Part shown: positions 1 to 10,067 of the stretch, piece by piece
Layout of the letters: the number at the start of each line of letters is the position of its first letter
How positions within the stretch are numbered: the stretch's first letter is position 1
NCBI RefSeq assembly: GCF_051401765.1
Contig: NC_135064.1
Coordinates: 20,124,001-20,188,000, forward strand
DNA from: Calliopsis andreniformis
Lineage: Eukaryota > Arthropoda > Insecta > Hymenoptera > Andrenidae
DNA length: 64,000 bases
Direction: 5' to 3'
Notes under the pieces: model-generated
What the model saw: only the letters and a program-made list of their open reading frames with translations
Told to the model about the DNA's origin: nothing
Databases searched by the model: none
Translations under genes and position numbers: made by a program

Positions 1-310
1 CCCGCCACTGGTCAACAGCTCCGCTGAGAGAATTTCAGTGGAAGGGATGATACTGGAAGGGAAGTCTATTTCGTTTCTGATGCAGAGGGTGTTTTCAACC
101 GATTTCTTTTTGTATTGTGAGGTATGACTCGGAGATTATCGCCTGAATTTCCTGGCCCGTTTGAGGAAATTTAGGACAGTTAATCTGCGTGTTAGAAATT
201 GAAAATTGTACTAATTGACTCTACATGTGTAGATTGGGAGATCGAAACTTCAAACTCTCAAACTTTCAAATTTAAATTTATATTAGATTTTACATTAAAT
301 TTAAAAAATT
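1..310. other. Unannotated left edge
   Basis: Ordinary sequence becoming AT-rich toward 240-310, where TTCAAA words herald the microsatellite that follows. I see no gene, RNA or repeat in it. Confidence 0.5.
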
Positions 311-640
311 TTAAAAATTCAAAAATTCAAAAATTCAAAAATTCAAAAATTCAAAAATTCAAAAATTCAAAAATTCAAAAATTCAAAAATTCAAAAATTC
401 AAAAATTCAAAAATTCAAAAATTCAAAAATTCAAAAATTCAAAAATTCAAAAATTCAAAAATTCAAAAATTCAAAAATTCAAAAATTCAAAAATTCAAAA
501 ATTCAAAAATTCAAAAATTCAAATATTCAAATATTCAAATATTCAAATATTCAAAAATTCAAAAATTCAAATATTTAAAAATTCAAAAATTCAAATATTC
601 AAAAATTCAATAATTCAAATATCCAAATATTTCAATATTT
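311..640. repeat. 8-bp microsatellite (ATTCAAAA)n
   Basis: A tandem array of the octamer ATTCAAAA, about 41 units. It is almost perfect from about 313 to 520 (roughly 26 units) and then decays into ATATTCAA and related variants up to about 640. None of the frames contains a stop because the octamer, read over 24 nt, gives a stop-free eight-residue repeat; the 147-codon frame over it (199-642) is therefore an artefact of the array and not a gene. Perfect units at one end and variants at the other suggest recent expansion from the left part. Confidence 0.95.
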
Positions 641-3371
641 AATGAGGAAAAACATTCGAAATTTGTAATTTTTAAATACTATTACTAAGTGATAGTTTGA
701 GGTTTACTGAAGGTCTTCGTATAGTTTCATCGTTACTAATCCAACTACCGAAAATTCTACATAACAAAGATCTAGGAAAATCTAGCTCGAATAATCGACA
801 CTCTACTGTATCCAAATTTTCAGATTCACTAATCCTTACAAACCTTTCAAATTTTACAAATCATCTATGTCTCAAATCAGTCGAAGCAGAATCTCAATCA
901 ACGCCAATCCGTCATGCCTACTTAGTAGAACACATTGTGCTGCCTGGCAGACCAGTACAATATCGCACCTGCTGCACTGTTGAGGTGTGTACGAGGCGCA
1001 AAGCTCAGTCTGAGCAAATCTCGCTGAGCGTAAGCCTCGCCCAAGCATCCCCTGGTTAGGTAAATTCGGCAGCAGCTGCATCATCGCGTAGCTTCTCGAA
1101 CGTATTAGCGACGATATTTACTTGATAGATTTAAAATCAGCATATGGGTGGCATTTATTCCCTCTGAGGGGACGTGTGTGCAAGATTGTCCATCGCATAG
1201 ATAAAATCGCGCGCGGGACTTTATACGTCGTCCAAGGAAAACGTCGTCGAATGGGATCGGTCGATTGGCTCCGATAACCGATATGCTCGTAATACATTGC
1301 ATTGCCATAAAACGGCTGATTCGGTACGTAGGAGAGGATAGTTTCCTCCTCGTGAATGGAAACGTTGCGAAGAATAACTTCCTTTTATTCGTCACAGACG
1401 TCGGTATTGATTATCCTTTGTGAATTGCCTCCGGGGAAAATTCATATTTTGATTGAACCTGATTCCTTAGATAATCGAAGGTAGATATATTTCCTTTCCG
1501 ACTCTTTGGCTGCTATATTGCGCTCACACTAATGGTCGTTTTATTTACACGACTGTAAGAACTACTTCTGGTAGGTAGTAGGTGTTCTGCGAAAGAGGGA
1601 CTGTGCAGCCAATTAAAAGATTAATTAATCAGAGTGAATATTCAACGTCCAAGGTAGAAACCAGTATTACATAATAAATATTGTAATACGTATAAGATAA
1701 CAATTAATGAGTTGAAAGGAACTCTCATATTTTCCCTTACAAACATTATCTTTTAATATAATAATATATAATATTCGAAAGTGTTCAAAAAACCTGTATA
1801 ATGAATGTTCGACCACGTAGTCTACAGCAAATTAGTTATAGCAAAAAAGAGTCAGCGAGCCAGTCCCAGTCGATAAGGCCCTGCTTTTCAATCATTAAAC
1901 AAAGAAACAAAGAAGAAAGTCTTCCCTGTAGGATTAAGTGAAGCGACTATTAAAGAAAAGAACGATGCCGAGGCATTTACAGTAAGGGAATAAGAGGAGC
2001 AGGTTTAAAATCTCTGCTGCATATTATTCGACGCAGCAGTACGTGAGTGAAACAAAGCCTCCTTAAATAGTGTGACAAATATTACCTCGTCGAAAGAGGA
2101 AAGCACTATCTTTTCAGTGTCCGAGGGACTATAGCGACACAGATAGAGACACTCCATTCATGGGAGCTTTAGTTCCATAGAAAGGCAGCGCCTCTTCAGT
2201 CAAACGACGGACAATTAAGACGCGAAAGCTTCGTCGCTTTCTAGCTCAAAATTTGACGAGAAAAAGATTCAAAGTTTCCTCCACCTCAGTTACCATCACT
2301 TTTCGAAATTGCTCAGTGTCACGAAAATTTCCTCCAAAAACTGCACCCTCTTGCTCCTCGAGGAGAACCGATGGTCGCCCTGCATCGCGCGCTTGCTCCA
2401 CTATTGTATGCAGAGGCGTCACGAAGGAAACGCGGCAGCTGGTCGATCAAGAAACAATCGAGCAAAGAATGTTCGAAATGTAAAACCGATGATCCAAGTG
2501 CGGGATAGGACTGGGTGCATCGATGGGGAAAAGGAATCGCGAGGGAAAAGGGGAAGATCGGTCAGACTCGGGACAGAACCTCAGTCTCTTCTTTTTGCTC
2601 GCCTTCCTTCGTTCCCTCCTGCCCTCTTCGAAGCAGTTCCAGAGTTATCCGGCCCGAGGCACTTGAAGCTCGACGACTTAATAATGCACCATCTCCGGGA
2701 CCGTCATTTCGCAGAGACAACTTTGCGTAGATTGAGCACCCCGACCACTACTCTTCGCGCGCGACTCGCCACGATTGGCAAAGCAGATTTACCCCGGCAG
2801 CTTCTCGTTAACGCACGTTTATGTTTGTTTGCTCGGAGCGGACATCGCGCTTCTTGGTATCCCGCGGGGACGGCTATCGTTTTTCCTAGAAACAGTGTCG
2901 GTGCTCATTAGCAGTGTTTGCTTATTAATGGCGGATTAAGTGGAGATTTTGGATCATTAACTGGGCATCGATTTGCGCTGGTCGGTTTGAAATTAGAGCA
3001 AATATGGGTTTCGAGGGTTTTAAGTGTCTTAAGGGTTTTGGCAATAGAGTGTTATAATAGTAAAAACTGGATAATTTCTTAGAGTTTTCTTTCTTTTTTT
3101 CAATGCCTGTTATTTTGTTAAATAGATGTCTATGAATATCAGTAACCAGGTTAAATTATTTGAGTAGTGACTGAAATTCTGGTTCTCAGATTTTTTTAGC
3201 TAGCGTATTCTCTCTGGGATTACAATCTATGTATAGAGTGTTCGACGTCAGGTGTTAGAGATTGTAAGTGGAGATTCTATGTGTCAAAGTAGAACGAAAA
3301 TTAAAAGTGATCAAATTGTGTTTAAGGTTTCATTTCAGAGTTACCAATGGTTTCATGAATGCCTGAAATTT
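641..3371. other. Unannotated stretch with a GC-richer block at 2150-2920
   Basis: No recognisable gene. Positions 697-1084 have open frames on both strands, and 993-1038 can form a hairpin. The block at 2150-2920 is richer in G+C and has overlapping frames on + (200 codons from 2309, 76 from 2253, 71 from 2515); they are arginine/serine-rich, lack domain motifs and overlap one another, as expected for chance frames in GC-rich DNA. The part from 2930 to 3371 is AT-rich and featureless. Confidence 0.5.
993..1038. other. Potential two-step hairpin
   Basis: GAGGC (993-997) pairs with GCCTC (1034-1038), and GCTCAG (1003-1008) pairs with CTGAGC (1024-1029), giving a nested stem with a short internal loop and a 15-nt apical loop. 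The apical side also contains a second TGAGC. It lies in a GC-richer patch of an otherwise AT-rich stretch. Whether it is transcribed is unknown. Confidence 0.25.
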
Positions 3372-3620
3372 GCGTGAAATGTGTCTGACTTGAGACTTAT
3401 TCTACTGACTTCGTTGTGTCTGACTTCAGGCTTATTCTACTAGTTTTGTTACGTCTGACTTGGCGCTGATTCTACTGACAATCGCTGTGTCCGACTTGAA
3501 ACCTATTCTACTGAATTTCCTATGTTTGACTTGGGACCTATTCTACTATCTTCACTCTGTCTGACCTGACTAGTACACCTCAACAGTAGAATAGGTCCTA
3601 AGTCAGACATATTTCACACA
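3372..3620. repeat. Foldback element made of 35-bp direct repeats ending in an inverted copy
   Basis: Six direct units start at about 3381, 3416, 3451, 3487, 3522 and 3557, a period of 35-36 bp. Each has the core GTCTGACTT followed by about 5 variable bases and then TATTCTACT. At the right end the same module appears inverted (AGTAGAATAGGTCCTAAGTC then AGACATATTTCAC, about 3587-3617). The left start TGAAATGTGTCTGACTT and the reverse complement of the right end TGAAATATGTCTGACTT match closely, so the element can fold back on itself. A related, shorter copy lies at 52923-53048. There is no coding capacity; it is probably a non-autonomous foldback or MITE-like element whose left arm has been amplified in tandem. 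Confidence 0.8.
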
Positions 3621-6600
3621 TATTTTAGGTGTTTTTATCTTCAAGTAGTGCTACCACTGTCAACACTTAAATTCTCCAGTACCTTACACTTTGTTACTGA
3701 TTTTTCATATCAATCACTCAGAACGAATTATTCGCAATGTAAACGGCGAAGAGAAAGTGTTGTGGAGAGAATAGTAATTTGAGGAAGGATTCCAGACCAA
3801 TTTGACATATTCTTGTCATTTCTAAGGGTATTTCGGACATCTGATAACGCGTTCCTCCAATTTCTAAGAGGCTTTCTCGTGGCGTGTCAGAGTTGTCTGC
3901 TGATCTCGCAGAGTCCAAGCGTTTTGTCATTTTATGTGTGGACAGCTTACATAAACCATATCGACTGGCTGCTTTCTGTTGCCCGCTTCCTTTGACGGAC
4001 AGCCGATACAATACCTCGGCGAATCGAAGAATCTATATGACGAGCAGATATTGAGTTTGCCAGGGTATCGGGTGTTTTCGCAGTGACGTAATAACAACGT
4101 GAATTGCGTTTTCTTTGCGACTGTATACCTGCAACTACGTTACAGTCAGATAAAAATTTAGATAATTTTCAATATTGAAACAATATGCTTCTTCATTACT
4201 AAGTTCACATGTTTTAACAAAAAATTAAGTTGTTACTCATAAAATTACCTAATTTCTTCTATGCTTTACGTGTTGGAAAAATTCTAGTTTCTTTTAGTAA
4301 TTTCTTATAGAAATATTCTTATGGTAATTTTTTCGATTAGTAAAAACATAAACATAGAATATTAAACTAAGAATCAATTTTTTAATAGAACCAAAATTAA
4401 TAATTCAGATCTTACAGTGATAGTGCACGAATTAATTTCGTTACTTGAGAGGTGAAAGTATAGCAACCAGCGCGCACATGTACAGCTTAAAGCTGAGAAT
4501 CCTCCCTGCACCGTTAATGCTCCCATATTTTATGTTATCGATTGCACGTGGGTGAGCTTGGAAACGAACGTCCTCCAGGTCACGTTATAAATAACAATCG
4601 AAAGGTGATGAATCATACGCAGGGAAAAAGGACACAGACTGGCAGCGATTCTACTTATGATACGAAAGACAGTGCCGTATTATACACGCATTACTTCACT
4701 TTGATAACAATCGTTCCTTAAATTTCGATTCGATTTAGAATTTCAGTCACGCACAAATCTGAAATATTTTTTACGCCATTCGTATTTCATATTAGAGTTT
4801 GTAGCAACTAAAGTTGGAAAAAATACGCTCGCAATAAATTTGATCATAACTTGTTTAATACGTGCAAAACACCAGCGCGATGGTATATGCACGTACTTGG
4901 ATTCTAGCCAGCGCGAAAAATTTGTGAATGCACAGATGTATCGTTAAATAATTTTAACGTGGTTGGCGTTATCGCAGCACTTAAATCTAAAAAATCAGGG
5001 GTAGTAATTTTACCAGCTGCATCGATAGCGGCAGTCTTTACTGATATTTATATACATACGTCTGATTTTAATAAATTTTCATTTAATGACTAATATCAAA
5101 ATAATGAGTAACATTTTTTTCGTTATTTTAGTTGTGAATAATCGTTCTTTTATTGCAATGTTATTCTATTATACTCCATTTCGCAGCTTCCTCCAACAGT
5201 TAAGCTTAGATGACGCATAATATTTAATCTTCGATTATCGTTTCCCGTGTTCGGAAATCGCGCACGATGTGTAAGGGTGTATGCGAAGATGCCGCAAATT
5301 GCTTGGCTTAATTGGCCATTGCCTGTTGCTCCTCACGGATACATCAACCGATTGCTCGATATCGACGTCTTATAACGTAATATGAGAAGCGGATCAAATA
5401 CTATACAATCTTGCTTTTAACGTAAGGGTAGCATAATGGGAATAATGCAACAGAACGTAAATATTAATAGGCATTATTAACTGTTGGAAATAATGAGGCA
5501 CCACTTGTTGGAGATAATCCGTATTCTTTCGCATTACATATAAATATATAATTGGCTGCTGCGATTCGATTCGCTACTCAAGCGTGATGGTCTAAAATTA
5601 TTAATTAACTCCCGATGATGCTTATTTATGTATATTCCAATTGTATGAATCATTTTCCACATTGCAGCTTAATGCCTTGTCGATAAATACTTAATCGTTT
5701 AATGATGGTATAGTGGAGTTTAAATAACTTACCTGAATCGTAGAGTTAGGTTGGAAATATTTCACTAACGCAACTGGTATACTGTGGAAGGTAAGGAAGC
5801 CTGACATGTATATTTTGCAAACTTCCAACAAGGAGAAACGGTGTTTCGGTGTAAAAGGCACACTTTCGTCTTACGCTCGTAGTCAGAGGTTCTCCTCGTG
5901 AGAACCCATTATGGCGAAACATTGACGTTGAAGATTTCAATTTCTTTGTCGAGTGGGTCAGGGTGAAAGCCCACTTCCGCTCGATCCTTGGTTGCACTTC
6001 TGCAGCCACTCTACCGTTAGTCGTAAACCTTTTGCCATGTCGCGTACAGCAGCGGGTTTTATATGGGTCCACATTGCCGAAAGCTTGCTCCTCTTCACCC
6101 TTTCTTGCGCATCCCTTAACTAAATCTTCGTTTTACGATCCCGCAGGCTGATGCAAGCCAACCACTGTAATTGTTACGTACCATTTTATTTACGGGTGAT
6201 AAATGTTTATCAGAACGATGTATCGTGGGTTCCAGAGGCTCTGAAACTTGAGGTATTGCGACTTGAAGGTAGATTTTTCGTTTCCTAAATTACTGTCACA
6301 ACTAGTTTCTAATGTCCAAAGAGAAAATGGAACTACTAAAAGAGATATATAAAAGAAATTTCCTAAATTACAGTAACTTTCAATAATTACAGCATACCCT
6401 ACTTAGTTCCTTTACACACAATATAATTAAAAAGGGGCAGTCTTCAGTAAACTACTCATAAATAGATCAGAAGTGATCACAGTGATCATTTCCATACAAT
6501 AATTTGCAACCCATATTCCTCACCCATGCATTCATACATCACTGCTACAACAACAGCTGTCAAGGCGTACAATAGGGGTTTTAATAATATTTTAACAAAG

Positions 6601-7194
6601 TAGCGTATTCGACCCACAAACAAGACAAGTGATTGTTGTATGCTGCACGAAATGAAAATTTCATGCTCGTTTCGGGAAACGCATGGCCCAGAGGTGCTCC
6701 CTGTCCTCCCATTATTTATCATGTCGATAAAGGGCAAATAGCCTGAGGTGGTTGCGGTCGGAGGAATCGCGACGTTCGCATTACGAGTACATCCTCCATA
6801 GATACTTATGTACGGTGTCTGGTGTGTTCCGCGCCTGTAACTTATCTTCATTTCGCGACGGAAAAGGAAATGTCTGTTTTCTCATCCTCACTTGTCACCT
6901 GTGCTGTTGAATTATGTATGCCGCGTGTGCATGTAGATACCGACGCCCTGGAATATCTTATTCGAGTATCGTAGCTCTTGATACAACGTTTACCGTGTTA
7001 TTCGACACGTTTCACTTCCTCTTTCCTCTCTCTGCCCGCCCATGGAGACGGCGTGTAATCATTAGCTATTTGTCAAGAAATCACATTGGGCTAGACATTG
7101 CTCTTGTCTTGCAGTGGAAACTGATCTACCTGCATAGAGTTGCAGGTGTGAGAGATTGGTAAGAGAAGGAAGTTCAAGCTGATGGCAGGGAAAA
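3621..7194. other. Unannotated AT-rich stretch
   Basis: Mostly AT-rich with no gene recognised. Around 5750-6150 the G+C rises and a 108-codon minus frame (5746-6072) and a 62-codon plus frame overlap; neither shows a domain or plausible composition. At 6486-6851 there is a 121-codon minus frame without recognisable motifs. No RNA gene, and no TIR-bearing element was seen. Confidence 0.45.
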
Positions 7195-7290
7195 TGGGGT
7201 GCAGAGATGGAGGAACTGGGAAATTGGGCCAAGGAATTGGGAAGGTGGAATTGGAAAGTGGGATGTGGAATTTGGGAAATGTGACATCTA
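7195..7290 (+). repeat. Degenerate purine-rich minisatellite, block 1
   Basis: The + strand is almost all purine plus T, with degenerate units around GGAATTGGGAA and GGAAAGTGGGATG. The complementary strand gives proline/serine/phenylalanine-rich chance frames (7062-7367, 7091-7297). A similar block follows at 7670-7890; the 380 bp between them holds nothing else I can name. Confidence 0.6.
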
Positions 7291-7669
7291 CTGACAATAT
7301 TGTCGGTGTAAAGATCGATTACAGACTGAGCAGTTCCTCTTTTTCTGTTTAATGGATAAGAAGACAATCAAGGTATCTCATATTATATACATATGTATAT
7401 CTGAGGGATAGGCTAACCCAAGTCCACTTTCTTCAAAGCTAAGTTTTTCATGAATGAAGGGCAGGAAATTGAATACTATAAACTACTTCAAATTAGTTCA
7501 AATACTATATGAAGGAATGGGTAATCTTCTTAACTTTGAGTTCTCCTGAAAAATAACAGAAAAGGACTTGGGTCATGCTGGCTCTCACGTACAAACATAA
7601 AATTTGTAATCTGCCTATAGACCAACAAAATTGTCAGCCACCGACTGTCGGGTGTGCTCTTAGTAGATA

Positions 7670-7890
7670 CAGGATTAGGGAAGTGGGGAATGGAACTCGC
7701 TGTAGAAGAACTTGGAAGTAAAATCAGGGAAATGGGAAGTAGGATTAAGACAGCAGGGAGTGAGGTTAGGGAAACAGAAAGTGGAGTCAGGGAAATGGAA
7801 TAAGGGAAGTGGAAAGTACGAGTGGGAAAGTGGAGTGTAGGAGCGGAGAAATGAAGAATAGAAAAGTGGGGAAAAAGAAAGGTAGAGAGT
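7670..7890 (+). repeat. Degenerate purine-rich minisatellite, block 2
   Basis: About 220 bp with strong purine-strand bias, built of loose units such as GGGAAATGGGAAGTAGG and AGGGAAATGGAATAAGGG. The word GGGAAGTGG and its near variants recur many times without a strict period. The minus-strand 74-codon frame here (7675-7899) repeats the residues HFPDS/FPNLT purely because of this base pattern. Confidence 0.6.
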
Positions 7891-8921
7891 AAGGGTCATT
7901 TCCTACCTCAGGGGATGCTTCAGTCTCGAATGTCCGCAGTAGAAATTCGCAGACCTCTATCTCTACTTATGTCGGCAAGAGTATGTACCTATATCATACG
8001 AGTGTTATAAACAAGATCGTATCCTGGAATTATATAAAATTACTCTCACAGAAGATGAATATTTCCAGAAAACTATCTTGGTAGCTATCCTTACATTAAT
8101 TGTCCTTGTGTTTTCGAAACTACCTAACAACAAAAATGACTTGCATATTCGAAGAAATTTTGTATAGAATATGAAGACGCAGTAAGAAATTGCGTTCCCC
8201 CGATGTCGATAGCGGGAAATTTCAGCGGCAACGTTTCGCTGTCAATCCAGATCGAAATTTTCTATGTATCCCGCATGCTTTTCGAGCGGATATTAAGAAG
8301 TGGAAGGATATTGGTATCCGTATTGTAGTTTCGGTGCCTCACGCCACGTTGCATTCAATATCGCAAGAGTTATCAGTGTTGCGGTAGAAGGTAGCAGGTC
8401 TGAGTTGCTTAAGCTTTGGAAAAAACAAAGTTTCATTCGTATCTTCTCGATAAGCAGAAAAAGGCGCGCATTGCGATTGAACGGGAATCGGAGGGGCAAC
8501 CAATTAAAATATAGATGATGTTCTTTCTCCCTCTATCCATATACTACTTTTCGTTATTTTTTGCATTCTTCAAACGGACTATCCAGTGATTTGATGCATC
8601 TGCACATCATCCATATGCATACGCTTTTGTGAATGTGTGCGTAGCGATGTTCAACCAGTCGCGACAGTAAAGGAATATTAATTTCCATGGCTTTTAAATG
8701 TGCTCCAATGAAATTTTTAAACAGTTACATATGTATGGCAAACGAAGTAACACGTACGCCTTTTAATCGGAATGTTTTATAGAGGTGGGATATTTATTGT
8801 CCCTGTGACTGCTTGATCAGATAAGTATTTACGATTCAAATAATTATATGGGGATATTGAAAAAGGAATGTTAGGGATCATTTTTGTAAGGATTATATAG
8901 TTTTAGGTGAATTGTCTAGTA
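7891..8921. other. Unannotated stretch left of the retrotransposon
   Basis: No gene recognised. The part 8165-8500 has several overlapping 65-72-codon frames on both strands without domain features. From 8520 the sequence is AT-rich up to the insertion site of the BEL element. Confidence 0.5.
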
Positions 8922-8926
8922 GGATT
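8922..8926. repeat. Target-site duplication, left copy (GGATT)
   Basis: GGATT directly precedes the TG of the 5' LTR and is repeated directly after the CA of the 3' LTR (16016-16020). A 5-bp duplication is normal for BEL/Pao integrases. Removing the element and one copy restores a continuous ...GTAGGATTTTTAG... site. Confidence 0.9.
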
Positions 8927-9142
8927 TGTCGCGTAGCGAACCCTCTTACATTATTTGTCGTAGCAGCAGTAAATATCCAAGGAACCGTTACTTGCCAAAA
9001 TTTAGTTTATTAGCTGTCGACACGTTGTACCAGGGTTTGAATTTAGTCATAATTTTTATGTTTTCCATATGTTCACTCCAAGTCGAGGTGCTCCTTGGTT
9101 TTTTATTGCTAGCTGTAAAGCATTAGTCGGATTAGCGGCGTG

Positions 9143-9178
9143 GGTCATCGGGGATGCAGTCGGTAACTTCCGATGACC
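9143..9178. promoter_or_regulatory. Perfect 9-bp inverted repeat in LTR U3
   Basis: GGTCATCGG at 9143-9151 and CCGATGACC at 9170-9178 are exact reverse complements separated by 18 bp. It is about 140 bp upstream of the TATA box and present identically in the 3' LTR (15631-15666). It could be a paired protein-binding site for LTR transcription or a hairpin; function is inferred only. Confidence 0.4.
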
Positions 9179-9317
9179 GTTGGAAAAACCCAGAAATTCC
9201 CACTTCTAGCTTAATTCTGTCAACCCCACTCCGTTTGAACTCTGTTTTCTTGTTACCCCCTCTTTTTTACAAAGACCAATGAGATGTACGCTTAATTTGA
9301 AACAGCACAACCTAACG

Positions 9318-9325
9318 TATAAATA
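9318..9325 (+). promoter_or_regulatory. LTR TATA box
   Basis: TATAAATA, the only strong TATA match in the LTR, placed about 60 bp before the AATAAA signal. Transcription of the element would start near 9345-9350. The same box in the 3' LTR is at 15806-15813 and could drive readthrough into the right flank. Confidence 0.6.
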
Positions 9326-9530
9326 TGAAGACTGCCGCGAGAATTGGTGATTTTGCTTCGTATTTGTCCGACAAACGAGAATAAAGTTCATTAGAGAAAA
9401 GGTTTTGAATCGCTACAAACAGCAATTTATACAGTCCACTATCGAGCTAAAAGTATTCGCACAAGGTTAATTCGGCGTGCGAAGTGTAAGTTCATCTATC
9501 TCATAAGATAGAAAACGCACACAAACATTT

Positions 9531-9547
9531 TGGTCCTTCGAGCCGGA
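9531..9547 (+). other. Primer binding site, tRNA-Tyr
   Basis: TGGTCCTTCGAGCCGGA, starting 3 nt after the LTR, is complementary to the last 17 nt of animal tRNA-Tyr including CCA (acceptor 3' strand TCGAAGGA preceded by the CCGGC of the T arm). This marks the start of minus-strand DNA synthesis. The identification rests on my knowledge of the conserved tRNA-Tyr sequence. Confidence 0.85.
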
Positions 9548-9724
9548 TACTTGGTGACAAAGGAACTTGTGCAGTGCAGTGAACACTAAGGAGTGCATCA
9601 GCTTTGGTTATCGAAAGCGTTGCTTATTAGTGTTGGAGTTTGGCTTAGAACAAGAAGCTTCAACTTGATACGTCTGGATCTTAGTCTCTATGCAAAGAGG
9701 GCAGATCAGCAGTATCACCGTATG

Positions 9725-9840
9725 GGATACTTCAACCAAGGAAGCAGCCTATAGGACACCTCAACCAAGGAAGCAGCCTATAGGACACCTCAATCAAGGA
9801 AGCAGTCTATTTGGACACCTTAACCGGGGAAGCAGCCACC
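9725..9840 (+). repeat. 29-bp tandem repeat in the BEL leader, 4 units
   Basis: Units begin at 9725, 9754, 9783 and 9813, each starting GGAYAC or GGACACCT and containing CAAGGAAGCAGCCTAT or a close variant. Units 1-3 are very similar; the fourth is more divergent (CCGGGGAAGCAGCC). Because 29 is not a multiple of three, the repeat is not selected as a peptide repeat in one frame. It may be an RNA element such as a binding site for Gag, or simply replication slippage. Confidence 0.85.
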
Positions 9841-10067
9841 GGACAACGGATCATTTAGGAGCGACACATCGAAGCATCACCGAGGCATCGTAACAGCATC
9901 ATCGAGAGAACGCAAAGTCGTTGAGGAACTGCAGCAACATCGCAACCGTCCCAGAAGTTCAAGAGTCTGAAGGTTTAGTATACGAATCACCATTTCCTTA
10001 GCATATTTCCCTTCGTATAAATAGCATCGATCTTGATTTCGTTTGTTATATTAACTGTCGGTGTAAC

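Larger units (their letters stand above)
8927..9527 (+). repeat. 5' LTR of the BEL element (601 bp)
   Basis: Begins TGTCGCGTAGCG and ends ACACAAACA, so the ends are TG...CA. It repeats at 15415-16015 with a constant offset of 6488 bp. A TATA box is at 9318-9325 and a polyadenylation signal at 9380-9385, which divides it roughly into U3 (about 420 bp), a short R (about 50-60 bp) and U5 (about 125 bp); these limits are inferred. An inverted repeat GGTCATCGG/CCGATGACC (9143-9151, 9170-9178) lies in U3. Confidence 0.97.
9528..10067 (+). other. BEL untranslated leader
   Basis: Runs from the end of the 5' LTR to the gag-pol start. It contains the primer binding site, a 29-bp tandem repeat (9725-9840) and a 67-codon open frame with its own ATG (9690-9893) that covers the repeat. 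That small frame could act as an upstream ORF reducing gag-pol initiation, but its peptide is low-complexity and I see no evidence that it is a protein of its own. A packaging signal would be expected here but cannot be identified by eye. Confidence 0.7.

Noticed and set aside
199..642. 147-codon frame with a K-F-K-N-S type peptide repeat
   Set aside because: It is the translation of the ATTCAAAA microsatellite; all phases are open and there is no independent sign of coding.
697..1084. 120-codon plus frame and 70-codon minus frame over the same bases
   Set aside because: Opposite-strand overlap, no domain, and no related sequence elsewhere in the window; possibly an old repeat but not supportable as a gene.
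2309..2911. 200-codon plus frame
   Set aside because: Lies in a GC-rich block with other overlapping plus frames; arginine/serine-rich, no motif.
5725..5745. ACTTACCTG resembling the 5' end of U1 snRNA
   Set aside because: Only nine bases match; the rest of U1 is absent. It may be an inverse splice-donor-like word by chance.
8926..9391. 66-codon plus and 61-codon minus frames in the 5' LTR, repeated in the 3' LTR
   Set aside because: They are duplicated only because the LTR is duplicated; BEL LTRs do not encode proteins.
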